Shown here: positions 63,519 through 64,000 of the stretch, piece after piece
How the letters are laid out: each line of letters starts with the position of its first letter
Position numbering within the stretch: position 1 is the stretch's first letter
Assembly: GCA_964617645.1 (NCBI GenBank)
Contig: CAZTYE010000005.1
Location: 179,998-243,997, forward strand
DNA length: 64,000 bases
Origin: JADJGC01 sp964617645
Lineage (GTDB): Bacteria > Zixibacteria > MSB-5A5 > CAIYYT01
Direction: 5' to 3'
The notes under the pieces: generated by a model
The model's database searches: none
What the model saw: the letters and a program-made list of their open reading frames with translations, nothing else
Told to the model about the DNA's origin: nothing
Translations under genes and position numbers: made by a program

Positions 63519-64000
63519 AGGGGAGTTTAGCGGCGGCGGAGACGCCTCTCCGAGAGCAACGATGTCGGGTTCCGCGCTCGCTGCGCTCACTGGGAACCCG
63601 ACCTACGGAACTGACAGGGACAGGGGAATGTTCGCGGCTGCGGCGCGATGTCAGGAGCACCGGGCTCCTGACCTACTTGACTGCGCTTCACGGGATGATG
63701 CGCCCGCGAGTGACACACCCCGCCATCCCGCACCAATGGTGCGGGACAGCACCCCTCTCAAGAGGGGAATTGAAGCGGCTGCGCCGCGCAGCATGCGCCG
63801 ATGGCGCATTGCGCGAGCTTCGGCCGCGGATGCGGGGTACGATGCAAATTCGCGCCTACGATTGTTGCGGCGATATCGCATTGCGCGACCTTCGGCCGCG
63901 AATGCGGGGTACGATGCAAATTCGCACCCACGATTTTCGCGCTTACGGCGTGATGTCAGGAGCGCAGGGCTCCTGACCTACTTGACTGGATTCCGGCTTT
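63519..64000. repeat. Palindrome-rich dispersed repeat region, right flank (no gene)
   Basis: Continues direct-repeat copy 2 to 63612, then a mosaic of modules seen elsewhere: 'TCAGGAGCACCGGGCTCCTGA' near 63649-63669, similarly near 63955, and the start of 'ATTCCGGCTTT' at the window edge. The open frame 63512-63976 crosses these repeats and is rejected. The region ends at the window border. Confidence 0.6.
63806..63935. repeat. Tandem repeat, 72-bp period (two copies of 58 bp)
   Basis: 'GCATTGCGCGAGCTTCGGCC' (63806-) and 'GCATTGCGCGACCTTCGGCC' (63878-) start two near-identical 58-bp units that end in 'CCTACGATT' and 'CCCACGATT'. Confidence 0.7.

Noticed and set aside
63512..63976. 154-aa frame at the right edge
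   Set aside because: Entirely translation of dispersed repeats.

Overview
The window looks like a piece of chromosome from an uncultured Gram-negative bacterium of the FCB group. The most specific hints are dockerin-type tails of the form 'GDADxxGxxSIADAVFLINYIF', DUF1573 repeats, a PorV/PorQ-type outer-membrane protein, PEP-CTERM sorting genes and a GC-rich coding style. Together these resemble candidate phylum Zixibacteria. That placement is inference from gene content; there is no rRNA in the window. No rRNA, tRNA or CRISPR array was seen.

Layout. 1-9 kb: stress proteins (Hsp20, DnaK), secreted and surface proteins, a PEP-CTERM protein with its own sigma-54 promoter, and a DGPF/ECF42 sigma-factor pair. 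9-11 kb: a secreted M1 aminopeptidase with a dockerin tail. 11.6-18.7 kb: a compact + strand signalling operon (SpoIIE-type phosphatase, anti-sigma kinase, STAS protein, HEAT-repeat protein, two response regulators, CheR, CheY, CheZ) without CheA or receptors. 18.9-22.3 kb: four DUF1573 genes in a row on the - strand, one with an in-frame UGA at a conserved cysteine. 22.4-25 kb: lexA with its operator, a small protein, and sthA. 25.3-36.9 kb: the classic translation and RNA operon rimP-nusA-infB-DUF503-rbfA-nrnA-truB-ribF-rpsO-pnp followed by an M16 peptidase. 37-42 kb: polysaccharide deacetylase, asnS, a hicBA toxin-antitoxin pair with a frameshifted hicA, and leuS. 42.6-45.5 kb: three type IV pilin-like genes. 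45.8-55 kb: two sigma-54 activators, PrsK/PrsR, a membrane protein, a fibronectin-type lipoprotein, a PEGA protein and a priming glycosyltransferase. 55-59 kb: PorV-like protein and a secreted lysyl oxidase with dockerin.

59.7-63.5 kb holds a 3,800-bp mobile element with imperfect 27-bp inverted ends and an exact 8-bp target duplication. It carries an IS1595-type transposase whose gene overlaps a C5-cytosine methyltransferase, a presumed restriction enzyme and a Vsr repair endonuclease, all in one overlapping operon. A 50-residue cysteine-containing ORF sits on the other strand. The element landed inside one copy of a 216-bp direct repeat made of palindromic modules, and the intact copy next to it shows the pre-insertion sequence.

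How parts connect (inference). PrsK/PrsR, the sigma-54 promoters at 6.76 and 55.0 kb, the PEP-CTERM protein and the priming glycosyltransferase fit one exopolysaccharide/exosortase regulon. The two strongest leads are the candidate selenocysteine-containing DUF1573 protein (UGA at 20448-20450 with a downstream hairpin) and the transposon that couples transposition to a complete restriction-modification-repair cassette.
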